In this document: one piece after another, positions 11,928-23,378 of the stretch
Layout of the letters: every line of letters begins with the position of its first letter
Numbering within the stretch: position 1 is the stretch's first letter
Source: Adiantum capillus-veneris
Taxonomy: Eukaryota > Streptophyta > Polypodiopsida > Polypodiales > Pteridaceae
NCBI GenBank assembly: GCA_014529385.2
Contig: CM043963.1
Location: forward strand, 78,702,412-78,766,411
Direction: 5' to 3'
Length of the DNA stretch: 64,000 nucleotides
Notes under the pieces: model-generated
Databases searched by the model: none
What the model was told of the DNA's origin: nothing
Seen by the model: the letters and a program-made list of their open reading frames with translations, nothing else
Made by a program: the position numbers and the translations under genes

Positions 11928-12776
11928 TGTCACCTAAAAGCTGGATACACGTCAAACTTGTTGTATTGTAATTTTTTTGTTGATGATTCTTAAATTGTAA
12001 TATAGTCTATCATTCCCTATTATTCACTCAGAGCCTACAAGCCTTGTAAGTGGCCAATGGCCGTGGGAAAGGGTCCCAAGATTTTAAATCAAAACCCTTA
12101 GTTTTGAGAGGGACATTATCATTATCTTTGGAATTTATTGGACGTCGACTAAAAGCTGTATTTCTGCTACAAGTTGTAATCAATCTTTCTCCTTGTCTGG
12201 TAACATAATTCAATTCCGAATAGCACATTGTGTTCCTTGTCTCTTGCTCTTTAATCTAAGAGTAATTATTCTCAATTCTATTGTGGTTTGCGATCTTGTC
12301 TTTGAGCTAAATGCGATGATTTGAGGTCTTAAATGGTTATTTTTTGATGTTTTGACCTTGGAAGAGTGTTTCTAAGCTTGAAGGGAACCTTTTCGTGTAG
12401 TTCTATTTCAGTTTTTTATTCAGTTTTTGGGATGGATTGTGATTTATGTACCTTATCAGATGACTGCAGAAATTGGTAGGAATATTCTCTTAGGTGTTGT
12501 AACACCTCTCCTTAAGACTCATTCCATTCCAAATTCGTTTGGATGCCGAAAAGGCGTGATGACCTAGAGCAGTGAGATTGGACATAGGCTGATTTTGTGA
12601 CTAGGAACTGGCTCATTTGCTATGTAGATGTATGAACAGTCCTTTAGGTTCACTTCTTTGAGATTGACGATATCATTGAGTCTCCGTGTGCCATCCCGAG
12701 TCACTTCCTTGCATATTGACATTATGTTAGTAACACATAGCTATGCTGAGACAACCGTCATGGTGTCCCACTAACA
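11928..12776 (+). mobile_element. LTR (plus orientation), left arm of an inverted pair
   Basis: The segment starts TGTCACCTAAAAG and ends CCCACTAACA, directly followed by a primer-site-like sequence. The reverse complement of 17572-18453 matches it along its length, at roughly 85 percent identity by eye, including the ends TGTCA and CCCACTAACA. Homology continues past the LTR into the leader up to about 12,890 and then stops. This independent copy defines both LTR boundaries. No downstream pol of the same element is recognisable on the plus strand. Confidence 0.75.
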
Positions 12777-12800
12777 TTGGTGCCCCTGGCAGGGAAGTCG
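12777..12800 (+). promoter_or_regulatory. Primer-binding site after the 11.9-kb LTR
   Basis: TTGGTGCCCCTGGCAGGGA immediately follows the LTR end. TGG plus GCC is the usual plant gypsy PBS pattern. The equivalent position in the inverted partner (about 17,553-17,571, minus strand) is degenerate but recognisable. It marks this LTR as a 5' LTR. Confidence 0.6.
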
Positions 12801-13289
12801 ATCCTTAGGTGGTGAGTGACCTAGTTGTATGAAAAATCCTTTCCAAAGATTTTGACACCCATTCCAGTTACACTTAGATAGTAAAGCAGCTAGACGTAGG
12901 TTTAGTGCTTAGTAGGGACTGGAGTCAAGGACCAGCCAGTGCTATTCCTTATGAGCAAAGAAAGCTGTGAGTGAAGTACAAAAAATTATTTCATTCTTTG
13001 AATTTCCCATGCTTGAAAAGGACTGTTTCACCATACATGTCGTTGTCATTTTTGCATTGTTAAACTTACTTATATGTTGGTGGATATATTTTAGTTTATA
13101 GGAGTAGGTGATACAATTTTTGAAAAGAAAAGGAAAAGGAGAATCAAGCAAGATGCGACATACAATGGTGGATGAGCTACATGCGGAGCAGGTCTTCATC
13201 TCTTTACATGAAACGACAATGGTAGGTATAGAAAATGGAAGCATCCATCCACGTGGTTGATAAATATCTTGTAAACGTCACGATTTTGT

Positions 13290-13336
<47 letters not shown>

Positions 13337-13900
13337 ACTCGTAGGGCACCTGCCCTTGGGCTATCATTCGCTTCATTTTACTCTGTGAGGGGCTTGCGCT
13401 TATGGGTTGACATGAGAGGGCCTTCAGCCTTGTGGATTTACGGGGAGGACTATTGTACGAATGGCCGCTGGCTGTTCCTTAAAGGAGGTACGACAGGGGA
13501 GATGGGCAGGAGGCACTTGTTGCATGAAATGGTTGTGGGTGATTTCCTGTAGGAAGGTGGTCCAGACAAGGTGTTGGGGGAAGAGCCTCAGTGATACGAT
13601 GTGGCAACAAATTTGGCAAAGGAAGCACTGTATATGTGGGGTGGTGGAACAGGTAATTAGGGAAGGTATCGGGTCCCCAACTGAGAGCAGAGGCGATCAC
13701 GGCAGGTCTTTGATGATTAGCTGAGGTGGAATTTTCAAAGGTTCCGGCGGGGGGGGGGGGGGGGCGGGGGGGGGGGGGATCTTTGCTTCCAACTATTGAA
13801 TTTTTTAAAACGGGAGCCAGTAGGTGCTACGAGTGTGTTAAGGAGTAGATTAAGTAACAAATTCCACCATCAATCGGGGCCAAAAGGATGAGGGTACAAA
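12801..13900. other. Leader remnant, (CT)n and unclassified GC-richer DNA
   Basis: Up to about 12,890 the sequence matches the leader of the inverted partner (ATTTTGACACCCATTCC, CAGCTAGACGTAGG). A (CT)n run lies at 13293-13332 and a G run broken by one C at 13749-13778. Between them is a GC-richer stretch with unspliced-looking open frames of about 100 codons but no recognised domain. I would not call it a gene. Confidence 0.5.
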
Positions 13901-15200
13901 CTGTCTACAACCTTACTTTGGTACCAAAGACCATGACTCTGAAAAGTTGCAAAATTGATGTCAAAGCTTCAAAGCTGAACTAAACAAAACCTGTCAAAAA
14001 GGGATATACAAGCTTGCAAGAGACAAATTGAGCATTTTTTTCTCAGATTGCTTTTCCAACATGGATCGCAATCCATGTACCTTTTAGGCCAATTGACTAG
14101 AAATTGTCCCCATTGTTTAGAACTGACTCTCAGACACCAAAATTTTGAGTTTGGCCAAAAATAGGTTACTAAAAGAACATCCAAATATAGAAATTGGGCT
14201 TAGCTGTACAAAATTCATCACCAGATGCTACCAAACATGGATCGCGATCCATATCACAGGTTGACATCTGGACAAGATAATTGACTATTGCACTCTTAAA
14301 AATTGAGGGAACAACTTTTCCAAAAAGGTCCACAGTGAAAAGTGCAAAAGCTTTATCATGACACCAAAAAACAATTGATTGCAAAAAACCGCAAAGATGA
14401 CACAAAATGTTGCTTTTGGCTTGGAAAAAGTGGGCAAATCCAAAAAGAATTGGGGAAACGTATCACCATAACCACTATTATAAACTCACCAAATCTCATG
14501 TCAAAATGATGTCAAACATGGATTGCAACCCATGTACCTCTTAGGGATTTTGAGCTGGTATTTGACAGGTGGACAAGTGGTAAGATTTGATTTAGAACAT
14601 TTTCCAAAACAACTATTGTCAAAAAAGTTAAAAAAGAGGGTCAAAAGGGCAGAAAACAGCTCAAGGTGAAAACCACTGGAACAGACTGGAGGATTGACTT
14701 TTGGTTGGCCTAAAAAAGTCCAAATCCTACAAAAACCATAAAGCTGACATCAAGGAACTAAAGGGAAGCTGTGTGCTAAGTTTCAATCCAAGTTGGCCTA
14801 AAAAAGTCCAAATCCTACAAAAACCATAAAGCTGACATCAAGGAACGAAAGGGAAGCTGTGTGCTAAGTTTCAATCCAAGTTGACAATTAGGTACATGGA
14901 TCACAATCCATTTTCTTTGACACAGATTGATACCAAACGTGCACCATAGCTAAGGAACATCATATGGACTCTAGTGATCATTTCAAAATTGAATTGGGAT
15001 ATCAAAAGCCAAGGCAAAAGCCCAGAACTGTCAAGCATTCTAAGGAAGTGTCAGAATTGACACAAATTTGAATCCTAAAATACATTTTCAAAAATTCTAG
15101 TGCCAAATGACCTACTAATCATGCTGCTTCTATTAGTACCAAGAAAAGTCAGTTTGGCCTCCCGACATGGATCATGATTCATGTTCCTCCGAGTTAGAAT
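13900..15200. repeat. Palindrome family B array, first locus
   Basis: The 20-bp palindrome made of ACATGGATCG plus its reverse complement appears in varying states at 14059, 14235, 14516, 14894 and 15165. Spacings are 176, 281, 378 and 271 bp. An 88-bp tandem duplication (14704-14791 and 14792-14879) explains most of the long interval. There are no coding frames. The array lies in the leader position before a gag-like pseudogene at 15.77 kb, as does the second locus at 31.5-32.6 kb. Confidence 0.8.
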
Positions 15201-15769
15201 AAGAGAAAAATTTCACCAAAGAGAGAGATAGTCTCCAGGACCCTGGTGGTCTTTTAAAAATTGAAATTGGACCTGAATTGTTGATGTTGAGAGCAAAATT
15301 GTCAAGTTAGTGAAGTATCTGACTAAATTTTGTCGATGAAAGCTTGAACTAAGCAGAGCGACTGTAAACTTATAGCCATCAAGCATTTTTTAACAGGTTT
15401 CAAGTGCTAGAGAGAACGACCCAACAAGTAAGACCAAATCTGGGAATTCAAGTTAGCCAATGAGGTAACAAGGTTTGGATTTTGTAATATCAATTATTCA
15501 TCTATTTGCAATCAGGAAGGTTATAAGAATAGAAATCCGAGTGTCATAGACCAAGTGAGCAACGACTCAATTTAAGGTAGTGTGAATCAAAAACCATTGC
15601 ATACTCTAGAAGCCATTATAGAGGAAAGTTTCTCTGATACCTCATCAAAAAGATCATACACCATAAGACTGAGGAATTCAGCAAGGTGAACCCTAAGGAA
15701 GGAACTTCCATAGGGACATGTCCTTCTCAACGTGCATCTAACGTAAAATTGTTGTATCTAAAATTTAAA

Positions 15770-16908
15770 TTGTTAATGAGCTTAAAGCCAAAATCTATAA
15801 GGATGGAATGGACCGCTACTATGCTAAGTTGGAAAACAAGCCAAGCAAGTTTAAGGACCTTGTAGATGTGGAATATAACAAAGACACATATTTTGACCGG
15901 GAAGGAATGATGTACCTAGTTGTTCACAACCCCTTTATTATGGAGAATGGGGATTCACTGGCACCAAGGGAAAAGTAGATGAAGAGTTAGTAGATGAACC
16001 ACCCAAGATGGACAAGTGAAACGCTGTGCTCAAGCAACTAATGAGACAGAGCGACTTAATACAGACAACACTTATGTGGGGTTATATAAATTCAATAATG
16101 GAGAACAGACACTCTATTATAGATGCGATGAACCCTGCATGGAGTAACTGGCTGATTACAAGAGACTATATGTTTTTACATACATGGAGGGGAGAAGTAT
16201 CCAAGTGGTCATAATGGATAAGCATCGCTGAAAATACTCTCCTATGGACCGTAAGGAGTAGAGCGATATACATACTCTGGTGGACCACTCTACCAATACT
16301 ATGTAAATCCTGAGGAAGTTAAACCCACGACTACTCAAACGAGGTATGTAAGTCCAATAAGAACCAGAGTGGTAGATTCATTTGGGCACCAACAATTCCT
16401 GAACACAAGGCCCATGGGATCAATGGGTTCTAGGGTTTCGTTGAACACACAGAGGCAGTGTAGCACCTGATTTGACCTACACAACTAGAATCCCTCTGAC
16501 TATTATAGAGATCAAATAGAACGACCCGATGAACGTATGGCGGAGAGGACACCAATTGTAGTGCCAAGGGGATAATACAAAATCAGAGAGACCATGTCAG
16601 GAGGACCAAGGATGGTTAGGATGGTTATAAAGTCTATAGACATGCGACCATATCAAGTGGCAAAGTGTGTACCCAAAAATATAGTGGATCGGGGGATCCG
16701 TACCCTCATGTTTCAATCTTCAAACAAGTGGAGGGTTGAACAGCTAACGGATCTCTATACTCAATATGAAGGATTTGGATTGAACCTAGAAAGAACGGCC
16801 TTGACCTGGTTCCAACCAGGGCTTGCATGCCCAACAACCCCCCCTCAAGCCCAAACCACTGACAATGGACTCGAGACAGACATACCATGCCAGAGTCCAA
16901 TCACCTGA
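15770..16908 (+). pseudogene. gag: Decayed gag-like gene after the palindrome leader
   Basis: Three frames joined by stops and shifts are read. At 15,780-15,978 a stretch contains DTYFDREGMMYLVV, which matches the Tyr-x-Asp-x-x-Gly-x-x-Tyr module of the 46-56 kb element. At 16,050-16,330 come DNTYVGLYKFNNGEQTLYYR and further stops, then RYVSPIRTRVVDSFGH, comparable with YVPGNATPIRSPR at 51.7 kb. At 16,594-16,908 a 104-codon frame holds YEGFGLNLERTALTWFQ, the conserved capsid signature of plant gypsy Gag. So it is a Gag related to the 50-kb one but retaining a capsid region. Protease and pol are absent. Confidence 0.6.
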
Positions 16909-17128
16909 AACCATGAGTAGAAGTTCCCCCCTTCACTATAGCATAGGGGTGTGTGTGTTCTTCCCTCAAACAACTATTAGTGTGAGACATACCAGAACTC
17001 AAACCAAACATAAGGGTGGTCTTAACACTTTTATTTGTGGCAATGTCTATAACCCATACAATTATTGATAAATGACTGACATAAAGGAAACATAAAGACA
17101 AACTGGGAAAACTACAAGACATCACTTT

Positions 17129-17443
17129 CTATGAGAAGTATTGGTGCTTCACCAACTTCATCACCTTCAACCACATTGATATGTCGCTTATTCTTCTTAA
17201 GCATTTGTCCAAAGGATGATTAGTCTTTCCACAATGGATGCAAAGATTTTTGCTAAAACAATCCTTGGTTTGATGATTGTTGCGTCCACATATCGCACAA
17301 GGTCTAGTGATGGTAGTAGGCCTGGTTGAAGTTGGAGACCTGGTTGAAGTGCAATCGCGAGCTACATATGTAGTTGGCACAAAAGATCTAATTTGTGGTA
17401 TTTGTTTCTCTTCTTTCTGCAAAGAATTGACAATACCATTCAA
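17129..17443 (-). pseudogene. gag: Gag fragment with two zinc knuckles
   Basis: A 104-codon minus-strand frame starts at 17443, about 130 bp inside the minus LTR, and carries two consecutive intact CCHC knuckles, CAICGRNNHQTKDC and CIHCGKTNHPLDKC (both C-x2-C-x4-H-x4-C). Double knuckles bind RNA in several retroelement Gags. The frame starts so close to the LTR and has so little capsid sequence that the capsid part must have been deleted. The sequence then ends in non-coding DNA (16,909-17,128) facing the plus-strand gag. Confidence 0.65.
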
Positions 17444-17571
17444 AAACCTACGTCTAGCTGCCTTATTGTCTATGTGTAAACGGAATGGGTGTCAAAATCT
17501 TTGGAAGGGATTTTTGTTTATAACTAATTCACTCATCACCTAAGGATCAACTTCCCCAGTAGCAGCGGCAA

Positions 17572-18453
17572 TGTTAGTGGGTTGCCTCCGTGATGGATGT
17601 CTGCAACATAGCTTTTTACTAACATAATGTCAATATGCAAGGAAGTGGCTCGAGATGGGGCACGGAGACTTCATGAGATCGTCAATCCGACCAAAGTGAA
17701 GTTAAAGGATTGTTTGTATTATTACAAAATCAAATCAACCACTTCTTATTCAAAAAATTAGTCTATGTCCAATCTCACCGCTCTAGGTCATCACGCCTTT
17801 TCGGCATCCAAACAAATTTGGAATGCAATGAAACTTAAGGAGAAGTATTACAACACCTAAGAGCACATTCCTACCAAGTTTTTCAGCCATCTGGGAAGGT
17901 ACATAAATCACAATCCATCCCAAAAAATGTAATAGAAAATGAAATAGAACTACACATAAAGGTCCCCCCTAAGCATATAAACACTCTCCCAAGGTCAAAA
18001 CATAAAAAAAAAACCATTTAAAACCTCAAATCAATGCATTTAGCTCACCAACAAGATGTTGTGCGAACCACAACAGAATTGAGAATTATTACACTTAGAT
18101 TGTAGAGCAAGAGACAAGAAACACAATGTTCTATTCAGAATTGAATTCTGATTACCAGACAAGGAGAAAGATTGATTACATTTTGTAGCAGCAAAGAAGC
18201 TCTCTGTCGACATCCAATTACTTGCAAAGATAATGATAGTGTTCTTCACAAAACTAAGGGTTTTTACTTAAGAGCTTGGGAATCTTTCGCATGGCCATTC
18301 AGCCGCTTACATGGTTTGTTGGCTCAGAGAGACTAAGAGGGAATGATAGATGATATTACAATTTGAGAATCCCCAGTAGCAGAATTACACCCTTCTTTTG
18401 AAAAAATGATTGAGTACAACAAAGTTTGGTGTATATCCACCTTTCAAATGACA
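17572..18453 (-). mobile_element. LTR (minus orientation), right arm of an inverted pair
   Basis: This is the reverse-complement counterpart of 11928-12776, from TGTCATTTGAAAGG at 18453 to CCCACTAACA at 17572. Conserved blocks include the stretch near GCCGAAAAGGCGTGATGACC, and homology continues through a degenerate PBS (17,553-17,571) and the leader to about 17,440. Because the gag at 17,129-17,443 follows in the same orientation, this is the 5' LTR of a minus-strand element that points toward the plus-strand one. Confidence 0.75.
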
Positions 18454-20925
18454 TTCCGATGTGTCCACCAAACAACTATATTGTGTTATGTTATGTACTC
18501 CCTAATTATGTATGCACTTTCTCTTCACTCTCCCCTTATCAAGCATGTGTGTGTGTGTGTACTGTCATAGTCTAGGTGTGTGTGTACTTGGAAAATTGGA
18601 AGAGATTGTGAAAGGTTGATAAGAAGGTTTTCAAGAAAGATTGGAAGTTGGAAGCGACCGTTCTCCCCATCTCCCCCAAAACAGTGGTATGGTGGAGCTT
18701 TGGTTTGAGCTACTTGCCACGGGAATTTAAATTTCTAAAGGAATCCCCAAATTGGCAACTTATTCCACAAATTTTTCTTATCGACAACATAATCGGGTAT
18801 GTGCAATATTTAATTTGAGATAATTGCTAAATTTGATGGATTTGTGAAGACATGCGCGAGCAATCAAAAAGAAAGTGATTCTGAAGATCCTTGAGAGATT
18901 GGGTGATGCCACCTTGGCATCGGAGTTCATTGAAAGAGTTTAGAAGAGACAAAAGAGGCCGAGAATTGTGGAGAGGCGGGAGATGAAGCAAATTTCAAAG
19001 AACTCCAAAAACTTGAAGGTCTCCAATTGCTGCACATTGAAAAACCTTCAATTTTTCCTAGTAAATTGAACTGGAAACCCAGCATACACAAGCACGAATG
19101 CAATGAGCTAACCACTCCACCCCAGGCCTTGGTAATTCCACAATCAAAATTCTGCGGGAATCGGCTCTTACTGCAAAAAAACCCTACTATCGAATATCAC
19201 CAAACTGCGCAAGGACCACATCAAAGGGAGTGCCTTGGGCTTGCCGTTTAAATACTTCCCCTCCATCGCGGCCCAAAATAGACTACAATTACAAGTGTCT
19301 CCATCTTTGCTTTCTCTCTGGCACGTAGCTCTGCTAGTTCTGCTCGATGTCGACCTCCTTTTCACAAGATTTTACCTATAAAATGTGTGGTTAAGTTCAC
19401 TTTCAAAATTGACCGGCCGCCCATTGAATCATTGGATCCACCCCTTTTAAGAGGGTATTTTCCCCATTCGACCTCTTTGGACGGCCGACAACACAAGCAG
19501 GGAAGAAAGCAAGTCCCGAAGTCCTTTGTCTACACAACATCAAAACCCTTTTTCTTCTCAAAAAGAAATTCAGTCGCCTTTCACTCACTTTCTCTCCGAC
19601 CTCCATATAGATTCAAGGGGTCTATCCGCTTGATAAGTATAGACCTCCTTAGTCCTCAAAAAGTGGGTATTTGAACCACGGTGGGTGTGAAGGTATAATA
19701 TATATATATATATATATCTTATCACTACAATCGAAACTCTTTTAACCTCACCTTATCCAAAAATCCTCAAGCTACACAAAGTTTTAAACATTGATCAACC
19801 GATTGCTCAACAGAAGATGAGGGAGATTGAACGCTGAAAAATCCAATCAACTTGCATCGAATTATCAATCGATCGTCGCTTGTGATCTTGCCCTAGTACT
19901 CCACAGTTTGGAATGGATGTCGTCATCATTCTACGAGCTAAGTACTCAATATTTTGTTCTATCTTTGTTTTTCTCATTTAATCCACATACTGAGCATACA
20001 TTTATTATTACATAGTAATTTTACTTTATTATATATATATATATATATAAATAGAAAAAATCTCAAAAAAGGGGAAAAACCATGTGTTAAAAAAAGAAAA
20101 AAAGAAAGAAAGAAAGAAAAGCACGCAATCATGACACACCTTCCGCATGCACCCACAATGTTTGAGCAGCTTGCTAATTTGTAACAACATTAGGAAAATT
20201 TTGAACTCATTTTTGGGCCTTTTAAGAGTGCCACATCATCAAAGTTGTACAAAAAAAAGCAACCCGGTAGACCCCTCTAAATATTGCTTAGAACCCATGA
20301 TATGACCTATCATTGGAAAGTTCTTGAAAAATGGATTCTAAAGAGCCAAGGTCCGAAAATTTTGGATGACTTCTATGAAAGTTATGCCATTTTTTTTCAA
20401 TCAGCCAGGTTTTATCACCGTTACGGTAATCTAAAATCACCATGTTCTAGATCTACATGAAGGCAATGTCCGATACATGCATGCTATATATCAATAGATA
20501 GCCTTTGAAGAGTAGCTTCTAAATATCCAACCTCCGACAAGTTTGGATCTTATTTACCGATCCCCACTTTTTGAAAGCTATGCCACATCAACAATTCTTA
20601 CAAGACCCATTTTTGAGTCCAAACTTTTCCTAATGATCTCATTTATGAACGCAAGGCAAGAGCTTGAAGATAAATTACTGCATTCTACATGCATAGAATC
20701 TGCATCGGCACCAAAGCAAAAGAAAATTAGCTAAAAAGCCTTCACTTTCAAGGATTTTGATGCACTAAAGATGCTAGCACGGTTTTAGCATAAGTTAGTC
20801 AATTAAATTACTATTTCATGATGAAGACTTTCCCGAACGTGAAATGGTAAATTGTGCATCAAATCATCTCAATTTTTGTCCACACAATATAAAGCTAAAG
20901 CACGACGCTAGTACGATTTAGTTCA
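18454..20925. other. Non-coding DNA with simple repeats
   Basis: No gene is recognised. Short (TG)n runs lie near 18,548-18,590, (TA)n at 19,697-19,717 and 20,031-20,049, and (AAAG)n at about 20,096-20,120. Two loosely similar segments occur at about 20,300-20,400 and 20,490-20,590 (CTAAATATCC-type words and GTTATGCCA/GCTATGCCA). Part of this may be the 5' LTR and leader of the chromovirus that follows, but I found no LTR boundary. Confidence 0.4.
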
Positions 20926-20929
20926 ATAG

Positions 20930-21480
20930 GGTCGAAATGAAGATGTACAGGGCTATATTAATTGTTTTTGGAACTGTTTAATTCAATTGCAAGCTATTGA
21001 ACATGTCAGTCGTAGGAAATTGAAGCGTAAGTATATATCTAGCTTAGCACTACAAATTGGTGGCGAGGTAGGTATGTTTGAACCGGATTCAATGTCAAAG
21101 CTATTAATTTGTCCCTTAATGCGGAGAAGAAGAAAGGTGGACAATCCTCTCGTTGAGAAAACTGCTAACACTAACTATAACAAGAGAGCTTCTTTCTCTC
21201 CTAACTTTGACAGGAACAAACATCAAAGCCGTACCTTTTTCAAGAGATACATATTTGACAACTCTTCTACAACTTCTCAATCTCATGGAAACAACAACAA
21301 CGCACAACAATGAGGTAACCAAAATTCTTCCAATCAATGTCCTGCTCAAAACTCTAATGGTAACAAAAAGGTGAAGTGTTTTAAATGTTTCCACTATGGT
21401 CATTATGCAGATAAGTTCCCAAATGGTCCTGCTAAGATAAATGGCCAATCTAATGGAGTTACCCCAAAACCAAACCAAAG
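20930..21480 (+). pseudogene. gag: Chromovirus gag C-terminal half
   Basis: The reading includes YISSLALQIGGEVGMFEPDSMSK, the end of a plant gypsy capsid domain. It is followed by an Asn/Ser-rich stretch and, in another frame from 21371, a knuckle CFKCFHYGHYADKF in which the last Cys is Phe. This is the nucleocapsid of the element whose protease and RT follow at once. Gag N-terminal sequence is missing or too degraded. Frame changes lie near 21,313 and 21,371. Confidence 0.75.
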
Positions 21481-21619
21481 ACCCTTCAACCGTCCCAATG
21501 GTGCTATTGTTAACCTCATCAAAGATGCTACTCCAAACGATAATGAAGTGGAAGCTAATTACGGTGAGGGATATGATCCTGAATATGATCATGATGACAA
21601 CCCATCTTCAAGTACTCCT

Positions 21620-22965
21620 ATATCTCCTCACACCTTGTTTAAAATGCAAGGCACAATCAAGGGTAAAAGTGTCACCATTCTTTTAGACGATGGCAGAAGA
21701 CATGATTTTATTTTTGCACGGCTGCACAAAAACTCTCTCTCTGAATTTTCCTCACCTCGTAAAGTCAAAACTATTTTTAATAATCATTCTTTTAATAGCA
21801 AAATCGAAGTCACTTTTGAAGTTTGCATTGGTGAATTTACACAAGCATGTACATTTTGGTACACCATTGCATGGTCTTGATATGATTTTGGGAATGCCAT
21901 TCCATCATGAATTTGATCCGTTGATTAATTATATAACATGTACCATGTCTCTCACTCATAGTAATAAAAAATTATCCATCCAAGCAACACTAGCACATCA
22001 AAGATTTCCACCTCTCTCCGACACTCAATCCAAAAGAGCAATTCAAAAACAAGGAAAAACATATTTGGGGTTGGTAAATGAAATCTCCGTTGAAACTGAA
22101 ACCTCACATAACTCCTCACATGATGATTTCATCTCACAATTTAATAATTGTTTCATGCATAAAATACCACCTAGAATTCCACTTTCACGCCTAGAAGACC
22201 ACAAAATAGATATTATACTGAGTAATGAACCTCCTTGCAGGGCACCTTACCTTGTAAATCAAACTGCACACAAGGAGATACAAACTCAAATCCTTGATTT
22301 GCTTGATCGAGGACTTATAAGACCTAGTATTTCACCATATGGAGCTCCAATGTTTCTTGTTAAGAAGAAAAAAGGAACTTTTTGTATGTGTGTTGACTAC
22401 AGGGCCTTAAACAAGATAACCATGAAGAATAGGTTCCCTATTCCTAGAGTGGATGATCTATTAGACAAACTGAATAGGGAAAACATCTTTAGCAAAATTG
22501 ACCTCAAATCAGGGTATCACCAAGTCAAAATGTTTGACCAAGATGTCTACAAAATTGCTTTCAGACCACAAATGGGGCATTATGAATTTCTTGTCATGCC
22601 ATTTGGTCTAACAAATGCACTAGCCACATTCACACACATGATGAACATAATTTTCATTGACTATTCTTTGATGAAATTTTTGTATTCAGTAAAATAGAAC
22701 AAGAACATAAAGAGCACTTAACATGTGTCTTTGATCTGCTTGCACACAACCACTTGTATCTAAATCTTGAAAAGAGTTTATTTTTCCAATCTCAAATTGA
22801 ATATTTTGGACACATTGTATCGGGCAAGGGAATACAGGTAGATCCCAAGAAAATTGAAGCCATTCAATCATGCCTAGACCCAAAAATTTGCATGAACTTC
22901 GTTCTTTTATTGGTCTATGTAGTTATTACAGGAAGTCTTTAGGTATCTTTGCTTACAAATCTCAT
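21620..22965 (+). pseudogene. pol: Chromovirus protease and reverse transcriptase
   Basis: The protease reads [15 protein letters not shown] (Asp at 21686), where Asp-Asp-Gly replaces Asp-Ser-Gly, and ends near [18 protein letters not shown] follows in 21690-22697 with [54 protein letters not shown] (first catalytic Asp) and [13 protein letters not shown] frameshift falls near 22,665, right at the metal-binding motif. In the new frame it is FDEIFVFS, so the Asp pair has become Asp-Glu. RT then continues with HLYLNLEKSLFF and IEYFGHIVSGKGI. It is dead by frameshift and active-site change. Confidence 0.88.
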
Positions 22966-23375
22966 TAACTCACTCTTCTATTAAAGAAAAATTCTCCCTA
23001 TGTATGGTCTGATTTGCAATAAATAGGGAGAATGCACCAGTACTGCAATTAGCTGATTGTGATAGACCATTCTTTGTTGTAGTCAGTGATTCTAGTGGAA
23101 AAGGTATCGATGCACTCCTTATGCAAGATAACCATCCACTTGCATTTAAAAGTCATAAATTTAAACCGTGTGAAGCAAAATTCTATACATATGACAAAGA
23201 GTTGATTATTGTTGTACATGCTTTGAAATTTGAAAACACTATTTAGTGGGTGTTGATTTAATCATCAAAACTAATCAACAAATTATCAAGTAATTACTGT
23301 CTCAACCCTTAATAGATGATAGACATATTAAGCGGACTGCCTTCTTAACCTGGTAAGAAAAATGTTGTAGCTGAT
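22966..23375 (+). pseudogene. pol: Chromovirus RNase H relic
   Basis: From the RT thumb (LHELRSFIGLCSYYRK) the frame runs with several stops into RNase H-like sequence: LADCDRPFFVVVSDSSGKGIDALL, HPLAFKSHKF and FYTYDKELIIVVHALK, about 23,040-23,230. It is followed by a badly broken segment with an expected GKKNVVADVLCR-like end near 23,355. RNase H would remove template RNA during cDNA synthesis. At least four in-frame stops occur in this 400-bp part. Confidence 0.8.
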
Positions 23376-23378
23376 GTT

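Noticed and set aside
13235-13724. Open frames of about 100 codons next to (CT)n
   Set aside because: Start lies in the microsatellite, frames overlap on both strands, and no protein family is recognised.
19387-19674. Possible organellar or host gene at 19.4-19.7 kb
   Set aside because: Short frames on both strands with no recognised motif.
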